Part shown: positions 27,096 through 35,320 of the stretch, one piece after another
Position numbering within the stretch: the stretch's first letter is position 1
Layout: every line of letters starts with the position of its first letter
Source: JALEFZ01 sp039817415
GTDB lineage: Bacteria > Bacteroidota > Bacteroidia > J057
Assembly (NCBI GenBank): GCA_039817415.1
Contig: JBCBVV010000019.1
Span: 1-64,000, forward strand
Length of the DNA: 64,000 bases
Direction of reading: 5' to 3'
Made by a program: the position numbers and the translations under genes
Notes under the pieces: generated by a model
What the model was told of the DNA's origin: nothing
Database searches by the model: none
The model's input: the letters and a program-made list of their open reading frames with translations, nothing else

Positions 27096-27278
27096 ATTCT
27101 CTCACAATAATATCCCTTCTTCACTATGTCCATATTCAGGTAATAGCCTAAAGTCTGTATATAAGGATACACAAAATGTCCCTTATTTCTAAAGATAGCC
27201 TGAATAATAGCAAACAATGTCACATTTAGGGGCGAACTGCCTACCTCTTGAAAAATTAGGAATTATTTGAGTGAATTT

Positions 27279-27707
27279 TCAAGCTTCTGCAGAATTCTTT
27301 TCTGCAATTATTCGCTGCATCTTACGCAAGCCCTTCTTAATGCCTGCTTCAATGGGTGGGTAAGGGAGTTCCCTCCTTCCATTCAATTTGATAAAAATGG
27401 CGAGCCTACTTTCTTGCGCTTCGACGCTTGAAATGAGGTCATGCTTGTGAAGTCTGTAAGCTTCCCGCATTCTCCTTTTGAGGCGGTTTCTCATGTAGGC
27501 ATGACGGAAGGACCGTTTAGGAACAGCGAAGGCAGTTTGTACAGGAACTTCCATCCATTCTTTGGGGAAGTCTGTGACATAGAAAAATTTGAACACACCC
27601 ATCCCAAAGGAATGACCATGTTCAAATAGATAGGATATGATTCGTTTGCTGCAAAGCTTTTCTTCCTTTGGGAAGAAAAATCTGGGAGGTTGCGGAGTGG
27701 ACTCCAT
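27279..27707 (-). CDS. rnpA: Ribonuclease P protein component
   Basis: A 142-residue basic protein that assists the RNase P RNA in removing tRNA 5' leaders. The signature is AVPKRSFRHAYMRNRLKRRM followed by REAYRLHK, the RNR motif family core. Seven bases separate it from rpmH upstream, the universal rpmH-rnpA order. Slightly longer than the ~115-130 usual. Confidence 0.94.
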   Translation of the reverse strand: MESTPQPPRFFFPKEEKLCSKRIISYLFEHGHSFGMGVFKFFYVTDFPKEWMEVPVQTAFAVPKRSFRHAYMRNRLKRRMREAYRLHKHDLISSVEAQESRLAIFIKLNGRRELPYPPIEAGIKKGLRKMQRIIAEKNSAEA

Positions 27708-27714
27708 ACTCCTA

Positions 27715-27876
27715 TTACTTTTGCTTGTGACGACCTTCGTCGCTCACACTCAGGCGGTGACGCCCTTTGGCACGTCTTGAAGCCAAGACCTTTCTGCCAC
27801 CCACAGAGTTCATTCTTGAACGAAATCCATGCTTGTTGCGACGCTTTCTATTACTTGGTTGAAATGTACGTTTCAT
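27715..27876 (-). CDS. rpmH: 50S ribosomal protein L34
   Basis: A 53-codon ORF read from the ATG at 27876: MKRTFQPSNRKRRNKHGFRS, then RMNSVGGRKVLASRRAKGRH and RLSVSDEGRHKQK. The first 40 residues match L34 perfectly (MKRTFQPS, KRRNKHGFR, R-x-A-KGR). The tail is slightly extended compared with 44-47 residue L34, as in other Bacteroidota. Directly upstream of rnpA. Confidence 0.97.
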   Translation of the reverse strand: MKRTFQPSNRKRRNKHGFRSRMNSVGGRKVLASRRAKGRHRLSVSDEGRHKQK

Positions 27877-27984
27877 TACTATAATTCATTAAAAGGATTG
27901 CAAAATTAGCGATAAAAAGTTCTTAACTCAAATATTTGTCAAAGATATTTGAAACTTAAAGGAGACTTTTATGGTTATTGGAGC

Positions 27985-28566
27985 ATGAACATTACGCTTC
28001 TATTAGGTAGTATCCGAGAAGGTCGAAAATCAGATCGAGTGGCTCTTCATCTCCATTCCCTGCTAAAACAAGAGGAGGACATACATCCTACCCTTATTGA
28101 TTTGAAGGAATGGCCCTTGCCACAATATTCTTACCGATGGAAAGAAAATGAACAAGCCGATCCTAATCTCTTACATCTGGCAAAGATTCTTCATGGAGCA
28201 GATGGGCTTATCTTTATCTCCCCTGAATACCACGGAAGCTATACAGGTGTCCTAAAAAATGCCCTTGACCACTATTGGGGTGAGTTTGCCAAAAAACCCA
28301 TCGGGGTAGTTTCTACTGGTTCTGGACGTATGGGCGGGATCAATGCTTCTACTGAAATGCAACAGCTCGTCCTATCTATCGGAGCTTTTCCCATGCCTAG
28401 GAAATTAATCGTTCCTCATGTTCAGGATAGCTTTACCCCTGAAGGCATACCAACTCATGAAGTGATGGCAAAGGAGAGCAACAAATTCATTCAAGATTAT
28501 CTTTGGTTCTCCAAGGCACTATTCGCTGCCAAGGAAAAAATGAACAAGGCAAGTTTGAAGGCCTAA
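27985..28566 (+). CDS. NADPH-dependent FMN reductase family protein
   Basis: A 193-residue flavodoxin-like oxidoreductase. The phosphate-binding loop LLGSIREGRKSDRVA opens the protein, PEYHGSYTGVLKNALDHYW is the second FMN-contacting loop, and GVVSTGSGRMGGINA follows, matching NADPH-dependent FMN/azo/quinone reductases. The ATG at 27985 is used rather than a TTG twelve codons upstream. It probably supplies reduced flavin or detoxifies quinones; no partner gene indicates a specific role. Confidence 0.88.
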   Translation: MNITLLLGSIREGRKSDRVALHLHSLLKQEEDIHPTLIDLKEWPLPQYSYRWKENEQADPNLLHLAKILHGADGLIFISPEYHGSYTGVLKNALDHYWGEFAKKPIGVVSTGSGRMGGINASTEMQQLVLSIGAFPMPRKLIVPHVQDSFTPEGIPTHEVMAKESNKFIQDYLWFSKALFAAKEKMNKASLKA

Positions 28567-28662
28567 TCATGTATTTTCCATCTCGATTCTTTCTCTGCTT
28601 GGATAATCAATAGGAAAGCATATCCCCATTCCCTACCTTTAGAGACCCTGACTCTTTTGGAT

Positions 28663-29412
28663 ATGCAAAGCCAACGATACAAACCCAAAAATACCATCAA
28701 CCAAGGACTATTCTTGCTAGCCTTTATCATGTTGGGGATGGTGAACATTTCTAGTTTGATCTTTTTCGATGGCAAAGGAATTGGATACCAGGTGAGCAAG
28801 TCCCTCCTCATGCCTACCCTCTTCATGTATTACTGGATGTTTAAGGCCTCAAGTGCTCGTTTCGAACATTTCTTAGTCATGGGTGCCTTATTTTTTTCCT
28901 GGGCAGGAGATGTCCTCCTGATGTACGAAAGCAGTTTGTTTTTTCTATTGGGTCTTGGCTCCTTCTTATTGGCTCATATTTGTTATATCCTTTGTTTCAG
29001 CTTGACACTCCCACCTTACAAAGGAAAGTCCTACTTAGGGAAGCATCCCTGGGCCTATTTGCCCTTCCTGCTGTATGCAGCCCTACTCTTTTGGTTAATC
29101 TACGGAGGACTAGGGAATATGACGGTGCCCGTTTTGGTATATGCGACGGTCATTTGTGTGATGTCTCTCACCGCCTTGAATCGCTGGAACCGAGTATCTG
29201 AAATAAGCTTTGGATATGTGTTCCTAGGTGCTCTTCTGTTTATGTTATCGGATAGCTTAATCGCCGTGGGGAAGTTTGCTTCAGACGTAGTCTTAATTCC
29301 TTTCCGCCAGATATGGGTGATGTTGACGTATATGACAGCGCAATACCTGATCATTCATGGTATTCTCCTTCACCAGACTCATCCCAAGCCCCAGCAGGCG
29401 GATATGAATTAA
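28663..29412 (+). CDS. YhhN-family membrane protein (lysoplasmalogenase-like)
   Basis: A 249-residue integral membrane protein with about eight helices. The YhhN/TMEM86 signature is visible: KSLLMPTLFMYYW, FFSWAGDVLLMY, GLGSFLLAHICYILCF and ALLFMLSDSLIAVGKF, which carry the conserved aspartates. Mammalian and some bacterial homologues hydrolyse the vinyl-ether bond of lysoplasmalogens; whether this one does is untested. Ten bases separate its stop from the convergent aceK stop. Confidence 0.88.
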   Translation: MQSQRYKPKNTINQGLFLLAFIMLGMVNISSLIFFDGKGIGYQVSKSLLMPTLFMYYWMFKASSARFEHFLVMGALFFSWAGDVLLMYESSLFFLLGLGSFLLAHICYILCFSLTLPPYKGKSYLGKHPWAYLPFLLYAALLFWLIYGGLGNMTVPVLVYATVICVMSLTALNRWNRVSEISFGYVFLGALLFMLSDSLIAVGKFASDVVLIPFRQIWVMLTYMTAQYLIIHGILLHQTHPKPQQADMN

Positions 29413-29422
29413 ATAGGAGCCA

Positions 29423-31165
29423 TTAATCCTCCCACAAAACACAAAAACGTTTCTTTCGTCGATAGGGAAAGACATCTACGATTTCCCCATCCACTTGCTT
29501 CTTTTGCATTTCGATCCAAAAATCTGGGTCAAATAGTTCTGCATGGTTGGAGAAAAAGATCTTTCTGATCATCTCTTTACCAATTAAAAAATGACGAAAC
29601 TCCTCTGGAAAAACGTCCTTAGGCCCCACGGCAAACCAAGGCCTACCCCCATCATCAAACATCCCTTCTCCTTCAAACTGTGATTGGGGTAAGTATCTGA
29701 AGTTATAATCCGTCAAAAGACCAATTTCATCGTAATCGTAAAAGACCACACGCTTATGCCTGGTCACGCCAAAGTTCTTCAAGAGCATATCCCCAGGAAA
29801 AATATTTGCCGCAGCCAATTGTTTGATGGTATTCCCGTATTCATCAATGACTTCCTCTGCATCAGCTGTATTGGCTTGCTCCAAAAATATATTGAGAGGA
29901 ATCATCCTTCGCTCGGTATAGAGATGGTCAATGATAACCTCATTTTTTTCTTCGTGAATATGAACGATGGAAGGAGCCTGCTCGGTCAAGTCTTTGAGTA
30001 AACCCTCATCAAAACGATCTATAGGAAAGGAAAAAGCTTCAAATTCGTGGGTATCTGCCATTCGCCCTACTCTATCATGCCTAGACACCAACTTATATCG
30101 GGCCTTTACGTGGGCCTTGCTTGTTTCCTTAGGTGGCTGGAATTTATCCTTGATGAGTTTGAATACAATGTTGTAGGAAGGAAGGGTGAATACGACCATC
30201 ACCATCCCTTTGATTCCGGGAGCATGGATGAACTTATCTTTGGTATTGCTCAAATGATCTATAAAATGTCGGTAAGATTCTGTTTTCCCATGCTTGCTAA
30301 ACCCGATCGAATTGTAGAGATCACTGTAAGGCTTGTAGGGCATGACAGACCGTAGAAAGTGCACCAATTCGGAAGGGATTTTGGCTTCTACCAAGAAATA
30401 AGTACGCGTAAAACTAAACACAATACTTAGGTCGCCCTCGGTGGTTAGGAGTGTATCGACTGATACCCCCTTTTCTGTATTCAACATGGCCAACATAAAA
30501 GGAACCCTATCTTTACCGATGATCACCCTGCCCACGATATAAGCTGCCTTGTTTCTAAAAAAGACGGACTTTAGCACCTCAAGACGGGTCATTCCCCCTT
30601 GCTCATATTTGTCGATGACTTCAGCCTGAAACCGTTCTATGATACATGTCAAATCCCTTTCCATGTCCTCATAAGGGGTCTCAAAAGCATAGTCTTGAAG
30701 CAGTGATCGCATGGCTTTTTCTACCCCTTCTATAAGGAAGTAGGTATGGTAAATCGGTGCCACTGAGGCATATTCCCGCTGATCATGGACATCCAGCACA
30801 AACATGACATCATCGTCCGCTACTCGTGTATCCCGTGTTTGTCTACACACTGAATTGTAGAAGGTTTCCGCAATCTCATAGGAAGGGCGAAACTGTGCTA
30901 ATCTCTGATATATCTGTTTAATTTCAATCCAACGTTCTCGCTGGCTAGAATTTTCTTGTAGAATCCGCCTGATCTTTCTGGCCACTCGAGGAACCTCACG
31001 CTTATAAATGCTTAGGCGCTTCTTGGAATCTGCCTGAATGCCATGCCAGTTTCTATTTTCAAACCTTTCTCTACCACGTGCAGTAACCTCTTCAAATTCC
31101 TTGAGGAAAGCATCATAACCTTGAATAATGACTTCAGCTACTTCATGGTTTTTGTCTAGGTTCAT
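29423..31165 (-). CDS. aceK: Isocitrate dehydrogenase kinase/phosphatase
   Basis: A 580-residue bifunctional enzyme that phosphorylates isocitrate dehydrogenase to slow it, and dephosphorylates it again, directing carbon between TCA cycle and glyoxylate shunt. Recognisable AceK segments: GYDAFLKEFEEVTARGRERF at the N-terminus, LVSRHDRVGRMADTHEFEAF, QLAAANIFPGDMLLKNFGVT (catalytic loop equivalent with the Asp in FPGDM), and VVFYDYDEIGLLTDYNFR. Length equals proteobacterial AceK. It is not next to aceA or aceB, unlike the enterobacterial aceBAK operon. Confidence 0.95.
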   Translation of the reverse strand: MNLDKNHEVAEVIIQGYDAFLKEFEEVTARGRERFENRNWHGIQADSKKRLSIYKREVPRVARKIRRILQENSSQRERWIEIKQIYQRLAQFRPSYEIAETFYNSVCRQTRDTRVADDDVMFVLDVHDQREYASVAPIYHTYFLIEGVEKAMRSLLQDYAFETPYEDMERDLTCIIERFQAEVIDKYEQGGMTRLEVLKSVFFRNKAAYIVGRVIIGKDRVPFMLAMLNTEKGVSVDTLLTTEGDLSIVFSFTRTYFLVEAKIPSELVHFLRSVMPYKPYSDLYNSIGFSKHGKTESYRHFIDHLSNTKDKFIHAPGIKGMVMVVFTLPSYNIVFKLIKDKFQPPKETSKAHVKARYKLVSRHDRVGRMADTHEFEAFSFPIDRFDEGLLKDLTEQAPSIVHIHEEKNEVIIDHLYTERRMIPLNIFLEQANTADAEEVIDEYGNTIKQLAAANIFPGDMLLKNFGVTRHKRVVFYDYDEIGLLTDYNFRYLPQSQFEGEGMFDDGGRPWFAVGPKDVFPEEFRHFLIGKEMIRKIFFSNHAELFDPDFWIEMQKKQVDGEIVDVFPYRRKKRFCVLWED

Positions 31166-31222
31166 AGAAAAAGAAGTTTGTATAAATAGGTGATAGCCCT
31201 AGTAGGATAGGCTATTAACATG

Positions 31223-31251
31223 AAAAAAGCCATTCCAAATATAGGAATGGC
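31223..31251 (-). terminator. Terminator of the respiratory gene cluster
   Basis: On the minus strand an 8-bp perfect stem (GCCATTCC/GGAATGGC, 7-base loop) is followed by TTTTTT. It lies 23 bases after the last gene of the act-cox cluster and before aceK. Confidence 0.9.
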
Positions 31252-31273
31252 CTGTTAGTCTTGAATCTATTTT

Positions 31274-31519
31274 TTAGGCGTTCGCCTTTTGTGCTTGTTT
31301 TTTGCGGTAGTACCATACCCCTCCGACAATGAAGGGAAGAACCAGTGGCAAGGCAAGCAGATATAAAATCGCAGCATTGATACTTCCGAAATTATAGCTC
31401 CCATCCCCACTTTGTGTACCGGCTGCTACCTTACACTGGGAGCACTGAGCCATCAAGGATTGTCCCTGCATAAAAATCAGGGAGACAAATATTGTGGCTG
31501 AAATGATCCTGCTTCTCAT
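31274..31519 (-). CDS. Small membrane protein with CxxC, cytochrome oxidase cluster
   Basis: An 81-residue protein: signal peptide (~1-24), a short periplasmic stretch with CSQCK, and one transmembrane helix (ILYLLALPLVLPFIVGGVWYY) with a basic cytosolic tail. It is the last gene of the respiratory cluster. A C-x-x-C just after the signal could bind copper or act in redox chemistry for oxidase assembly; that is inference. No family recognised. Confidence 0.65.
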   Translation of the reverse strand: MRSRIISATIFVSLIFMQGQSLMAQCSQCKVAAGTQSGDGSYNFGSINAAILYLLALPLVLPFIVGGVWYYRKKQAQKANA

Positions 31520-31561
31520 ATAGTTAAATTACGATAATTTAGCCTTCTGGTTAGCAATTTA

Positions 31562-32128
31562 TCAATAACAAGGTGAATTAAGGATGACCACGATCACCCC
31601 TGTTACAGAAACATACAGCCAAAGAGGGAAAGTAATTCTGGCGAGCTTCTTATGGCGTTCATAGGTGCCGCTTACAGCACGAAAAATACTAAAGGAAGCC
31701 AATGGGATGATGGAAACAGACAGCACAATGTGCGAGATCAAAATCGTGTAATACACCCCCTTGGGGGCAAGGTTCCCTTCGCAGTAAGGCACATGCCCAA
31801 TCACGACATGATAGGTTACATAGCTTACCAAGAACAATGCAGATAGCACAAAGGCTCCAACCATAAAGGCTTGATGCACTTTCCTATTCTGATTTTTAAT
31901 CATGGCGAAGCCAGCAATCAAACAAATGGAAACCAACGAATTGATGGTGGCATTGAGATAGGGGAGGTTTCTGGCAAAGGCAGTCAAGCCCTCAGAAGGA
32001 TTGGAGATAAGTTGAACCCTGGGATTCAACAGCACACCTACCACAATAGGTACGACAATAGATACAGCCCAAATGAAGGGCACATATTTTTTGTAATCCG
32101 GGTTGGGAGTAGCCTGGACTTGACTCAT
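31562..32128 (-). CDS. DUF420 membrane protein (oxidase assembly, CtaM-like)
   Basis: A 188-residue protein with five predicted helices. DUF420 landmarks: LNATINSLVSICLIAGF, HQAFMVGAFVLSALFLVSYV, VYYTILISHIVLSV and KKLARITFPLWLYVSVTGV, containing the conserved histidines. Relatives such as Staphylococcus CtaM are needed for heme-copper oxidase maturation. It lies downstream of the SCO-like gene inside the oxidase cluster, consistent with that role. Confidence 0.88.
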   Translation of the reverse strand: MSQVQATPNPDYKKYVPFIWAVSIVVPIVVGVLLNPRVQLISNPSEGLTAFARNLPYLNATINSLVSICLIAGFAMIKNQNRKVHQAFMVGAFVLSALFLVSYVTYHVVIGHVPYCEGNLAPKGVYYTILISHIVLSVSIIPLASFSIFRAVSGTYERHKKLARITFPLWLYVSVTGVIVVILNSPCY

Positions 32129-32145
32129 AGGAAAATCTTTATGCC

Positions 32146-32850
32146 TTAACGATTACGGATTGCTTTTGTTTCCTCTGGATAGTCGAATCTTAACAAGGCG
32201 ACGTAATCCTGAAGCATGTCTCTTTCCTGCTGAAGGTTGGTAGCTACATAATAGTTTCTAACCTTCCCTTCCTTATCTGCAAGCGTAACATAGTTGGAAG
32301 TGAATGGCTCATGGCCAGGAGCCTTGTTTTTGAATTCGTCTAGGTGAAAAGCACCTTGTCCTAACCTATAGATGTCTTCAGGATTGCCCTGCAATACCCA
32401 CCAGTTGTTTTCGGGCCAACCATCTTTTTTCATGTAGGCCTCAATTTCCGATGATGAGTCTCCGGTATTGATGGAAAGAAAGAGGATATCAGGATTTTTA
32501 TCCCAATTGATCTTTTCATGTACCCGTTTAAGATTTCCGTGAAGTACAGTTCTTAGCGCAATTTCCCTGTTTCCACTTACAATTCTGGTATCATAGGTGG
32601 AAGTTTTGGTGGAAAAGAAGTCGATGAAAAGGATTTTCCCTTTAACGTCCTCTCTACTGATGGTATCGCCGTGTTGGTTAACCAAAGAGAAAATGGGGAC
32701 CTCGTGGTAAACGGTATCCCCATTTTGAATATCATATTGAAAGGGAACCCCTTCATAAACGGGCTCAGTAAACAGGTAGAAGTAAGCGACCAACAGCAAT
32801 GGAATTGCCATAATCACGATTAACGCTACCCGAGCCTGCGTATTCTGCAT
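32146..32850 (-). CDS. SCO1/SenC-like protein lacking the copper-binding cysteines
   Basis: A 234-residue membrane-anchored thioredoxin-fold protein (anchor ~residues 8-27) placed where SCO copper chaperones sit in cox clusters. SCO proteins deliver copper to CuA of subunit II through a CxxxC and a distal His. Here the equivalent loop FFSTKTSTYD (residues 78-87) has no cysteine, the whole protein contains no cysteine, and the distal position reads FTSNYVTLAD where DHS is usual. Fold features (KGKILFIDFF, PDILFLSINTGD, KEGKVRNYYVA) remain. It is therefore unlikely to carry copper in the standard way; a redox-inactive assembly role is possible. Confidence 0.78.
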   Translation of the reverse strand: MQNTQARVALIVIMAIPLLLVAYFYLFTEPVYEGVPFQYDIQNGDTVYHEVPIFSLVNQHGDTISREDVKGKILFIDFFSTKTSTYDTRIVSGNREIALRTVLHGNLKRVHEKINWDKNPDILFLSINTGDSSSEIEAYMKKDGWPENNWWVLQGNPEDIYRLGQGAFHLDEFKNKAPGHEPFTSNYVTLADKEGKVRNYYVATNLQQERDMLQDYVALLRFDYPEETKAIRNR

Positions 32851-32868
32851 AAAATTCTATTCTGGTAT

Positions 32869-33258
32869 TTATCCTAAGTCTTCTACCAGCTCAACCTTGT
32901 AGGCAGAAGTTTGTTCGTCAGGATTGCTTCTACTTCCCCAGAAAGTTCCTTCGATCATCATACCGATGATCAACCAGATGATGAATAGGAAAGGAAGTAC
33001 AATCGTAACAGCCAATCTTCTAATCTCATGCTTAAGGTGCATGAAATAAGCCACGATGTAGAAGGCTTTGAATAGGGTCAAAATGATGAAGAGAAGGTTT
33101 TTCATAAACAACCCTGTCTCCATGGAGATGCCGACAGCGGCGGACACATCTCTCCACACAAAGGCAATAAGGAATTCAAAGGCTGTTAGTCCGGACAGGA
33201 TCAAAGCCGTTTGGATAATTTCTTTTCTGGCGCTAGCGCCACCATCTGCTGCAGCCAT
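32869..33258 (-). CDS. Cytochrome c oxidase subunit IV family protein
   Basis: A 129-residue protein with three predicted helices (IQTALILSGLTAFEFLIAFV; LLFIILTLFKAFYIVAYFMH; LAVTIVLPFLFIIWLIIGMM). The middle helix followed by HLKHEIRRL is typical of the bacterial subunit IV (COX4_pro/CyoD type). Located directly after subunit III. Confidence 0.85.
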   Translation of the reverse strand: MAAADGGASARKEIIQTALILSGLTAFEFLIAFVWRDVSAAVGISMETGLFMKNLLFIILTLFKAFYIVAYFMHLKHEIRRLAVTIVLPFLFIIWLIIGMMIEGTFWGSRSNPDEQTSAYKVELVEDLG

Positions 33259-33303
33259 GGCTCGCGAATTTATGGTGATTAATGTATTTGGTTAAAATCG
33301 AGG

Positions 33304-33329
33304 AGGATGCAGCTTGATCACTGCATCCT
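33304..33329 (-). other. Intercistronic hairpin after coxC1
   Basis: AGGATGCA (33304-33311) pairs with TGCATCCT (33322-33329) across a 10-base loop, between coxC1 and the subunit IV gene. No U-tract follows on the minus strand, so it probably marks RNA processing or stability rather than full termination. Confidence 0.45.
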
Positions 33330-33338
33330 AATATTTTC

Positions 33339-34628
33339 TTATACCAGGTAGAAGAAGGTAAATACGAATACCCATACCAGGTCTACAAAGTGCCAGTAAA
33401 GACCGATCTTTTCTGTCATTTCGTAGTGTCCACGCTTGTCATAAACTCCTCTTCTTACGTTGAAGTATAGAATAACCAGCAGCACAACCCCTGAGAATAC
33501 GTGCGTTCCGTGGAATCCTGTAACGAAGAAGAATAGATTGGCAAATGCTTTTCTACCATACTGGTTAGCCAGCATCGAAGAACCACCCTGAGCAGGATAG
33601 TATCCATCCTCATTCAAAGATTTCACCTTGCCCTCGGCTGTCATAACGACACCTGGTTTCTTCAAATCATCTACAACTGAAGGAAGAGAGATTTCATATC
33701 CATTTCTCATAACCAAACGGATGGTATCTAGAGAAGTAGATAGCTGCGCGTACACAGGTACTGAAACAATATCTTCGTAAGAAGTTCCCTTGGGTAGAAG
33801 CGGTTTCAAGGCAAGCTTGTTTTCACTTTTGCTTTTGAGATTATCTTCTGCTACCACATCCTCCATATGAAGAACATAGGTTCCATCATGGGAATGGTGA
33901 GCGAATTTCATGATTTTATCGATGGCGACGGAAGAGGTAATTTCAGCTCCATTTCTTAGTCCTAGCACATCTGCACCATGACCATCACCGTGGTCTTCTC
34001 CATGGTCTCCACCATGTCCGTGTGCTTGGCCTTCATAGAAATGTTTGGTACCACCTGGGTAGAAGACAATCATTTTAGATTCCTCAAGCCCAACTACAGT
34101 AGGCCCTCCTTCTTCCATGGTTTGTTCCAATAGGGATGCCTTTAGCATCATTCCCCCACTTTCGAACTGGTGTGTTTCTTCGTTCATGTGAAGTCCAGTA
34201 CCAGAGATGAAGTGATACCATTCGTAGGCCTGACAAGAAAGGAAGGCAATACCTCCAATAATTGTCCAAAAAACCCATTTTTGAACCTCAGCACGTGCTT
34301 TTCTATGCCCAGCTTCTACTGCCAATACCATGGTTACAGAAGAAAGGATCAAAATAAAGGTCATGATACCCACGAAAATCAAAGGAGCATCAATATGGAA
34401 TACTTCGTGCAGGATAGGAGCATGGGTAAAAACTTCCTCTGGAAGTGCCCAATTGTATCCTTCTGCAATTGCATTAACACGCAAAGCTCCATATGCGATT
34501 AACAGGCCAGAAAAGGTAAAGGCATCTGACACGAGGAAAAACCACATGAACAGCTTACCCCAGCTAGCCTGGAATATCGGGCGTTCTCCTTCCTGGAGTG
34601 CCTTGGGATCTACTGAAACGTCTGCCAT
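33339..34628 (-). CDS. coxC: Cytochrome c oxidase subunit III with large soluble insertion
   Basis: A 429-residue subunit III-type membrane protein. Helices from the N-terminus: LFMWFFLVSDAFTFSGLLIAYG, a pair around residues 73-105 and 115-135, then a ~200-residue polar insertion (~140-345) with a His-rich loop (HGHGGDHGEDHGDGHG), then FANLFFFVTGFHGTHVFSGVVLLVI and the final IGLYWHFVDLVWVFVFTFFYL. The final two are classic subunit III (GFHGTHV, YWHFVDLVW). Normal proteins have ~200-270 residues. The leader has an ACACACATTTA element four bases before the ATG. Confidence 0.88.
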   Translation of the reverse strand: MADVSVDPKALQEGERPIFQASWGKLFMWFFLVSDAFTFSGLLIAYGALRVNAIAEGYNWALPEEVFTHAPILHEVFHIDAPLIFVGIMTFILILSSVTMVLAVEAGHRKARAEVQKWVFWTIIGGIAFLSCQAYEWYHFISGTGLHMNEETHQFESGGMMLKASLLEQTMEEGGPTVVGLEESKMIVFYPGGTKHFYEGQAHGHGGDHGEDHGDGHGADVLGLRNGAEITSSVAIDKIMKFAHHSHDGTYVLHMEDVVAEDNLKSKSENKLALKPLLPKGTSYEDIVSVPVYAQLSTSLDTIRLVMRNGYEISLPSVVDDLKKPGVVMTAEGKVKSLNEDGYYPAQGGSSMLANQYGRKAFANLFFFVTGFHGTHVFSGVVLLVILYFNVRRGVYDKRGHYEMTEKIGLYWHFVDLVWVFVFTFFYLV

Positions 34629-34681
34629 CTTCTAAATGTGTGTGATGTGTGAATAGAATATGATGCGAAATTAATATATGC

Positions 34682-35299
34682 TTAGCTTTCCTTCAACGAA
34701 TCGGGCATAAATTTCAGGAAGAGGAACAGATAAATCCATAAAAGTCCTAAAAAGTGCCAGAAGGTACCAGCTAATTCAAATGTAAGCCCCTTTCGACCAG
34801 GGCGAAATCTGTCAATCAACGTTTGGATGAAGACCACGAAAACTGCAATGATAGCTGCCACAATGTGCACTCCATGCAGACCGGTCAATACATAAAAGAA
34901 CGCGACCCCGTTGTCAGTACGGGTTTTGTCTACGAATGGCAATCCACTCTGGGTCAAGTCGATAAATGCCTGCCATTGTCCCATCAAAAACATGATCCCT
35001 AGGATAAAGGTCATGCCCAAGCCAGCCGCAGCTAGCGAGTTTTGATTCCTTTTCCCAGTATATATGGCAAATTGCATCGTCAAGCTACTTACCAAAATGA
35101 CGATGAGGTTTCTCCACAAAATAGGAGGAAGATCATACGTCAGTTTTTGCGACTCCATCAGGGAATCAGCTTGTACAATGTAAGCTGAAGTAAATCCCCC
35201 GAAGATCATGATAACCGTCAAGATGAATAACCACAAGGCAAATTTGTGCGGGTGCACAATGTAGTTGCGATTCTCCATATCCATACTAAAACTACTCAT
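34682..35299 (-). CDS. Cytochrome c oxidase subunit III, short form
   Basis: A 205-residue heme-copper oxidase subunit III with five helices: FALWLFILTVIMIFGGFTSAYI, WRNLIVILVSSLTMQFAIY, LGMTFILGIMFLMGQW, FFYVLTGLHGVHIVAAIIAV and LAGTFWHFLGLLWIYLFLFL. GLHGVH and WHFLGLLW are family signatures. It is one of two subunit III genes in tandem, common in Bacteroidota caa3-type clusters. Confidence 0.9.
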   Translation of the reverse strand: MSSFSMDMENRNYIVHPHKFALWLFILTVIMIFGGFTSAYIVQADSLMESQKLTYDLPPILWRNLIVILVSSLTMQFAIYTGKRNQNSLAAAGLGMTFILGIMFLMGQWQAFIDLTQSGLPFVDKTRTDNGVAFFYVLTGLHGVHIVAAIIAVFVVFIQTLIDRFRPGRKGLTFELAGTFWHFLGLLWIYLFLFLKFMPDSLKES

Positions 35300-35320
35300 C
35301 TATTCAATCTCTTGGAATGA

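Noticed and set aside
31201..31260. Possible small RNA from the inverted repeat after the cox cluster
   Set aside because: Stem plus U-tract is explained fully as a rho-independent terminator.
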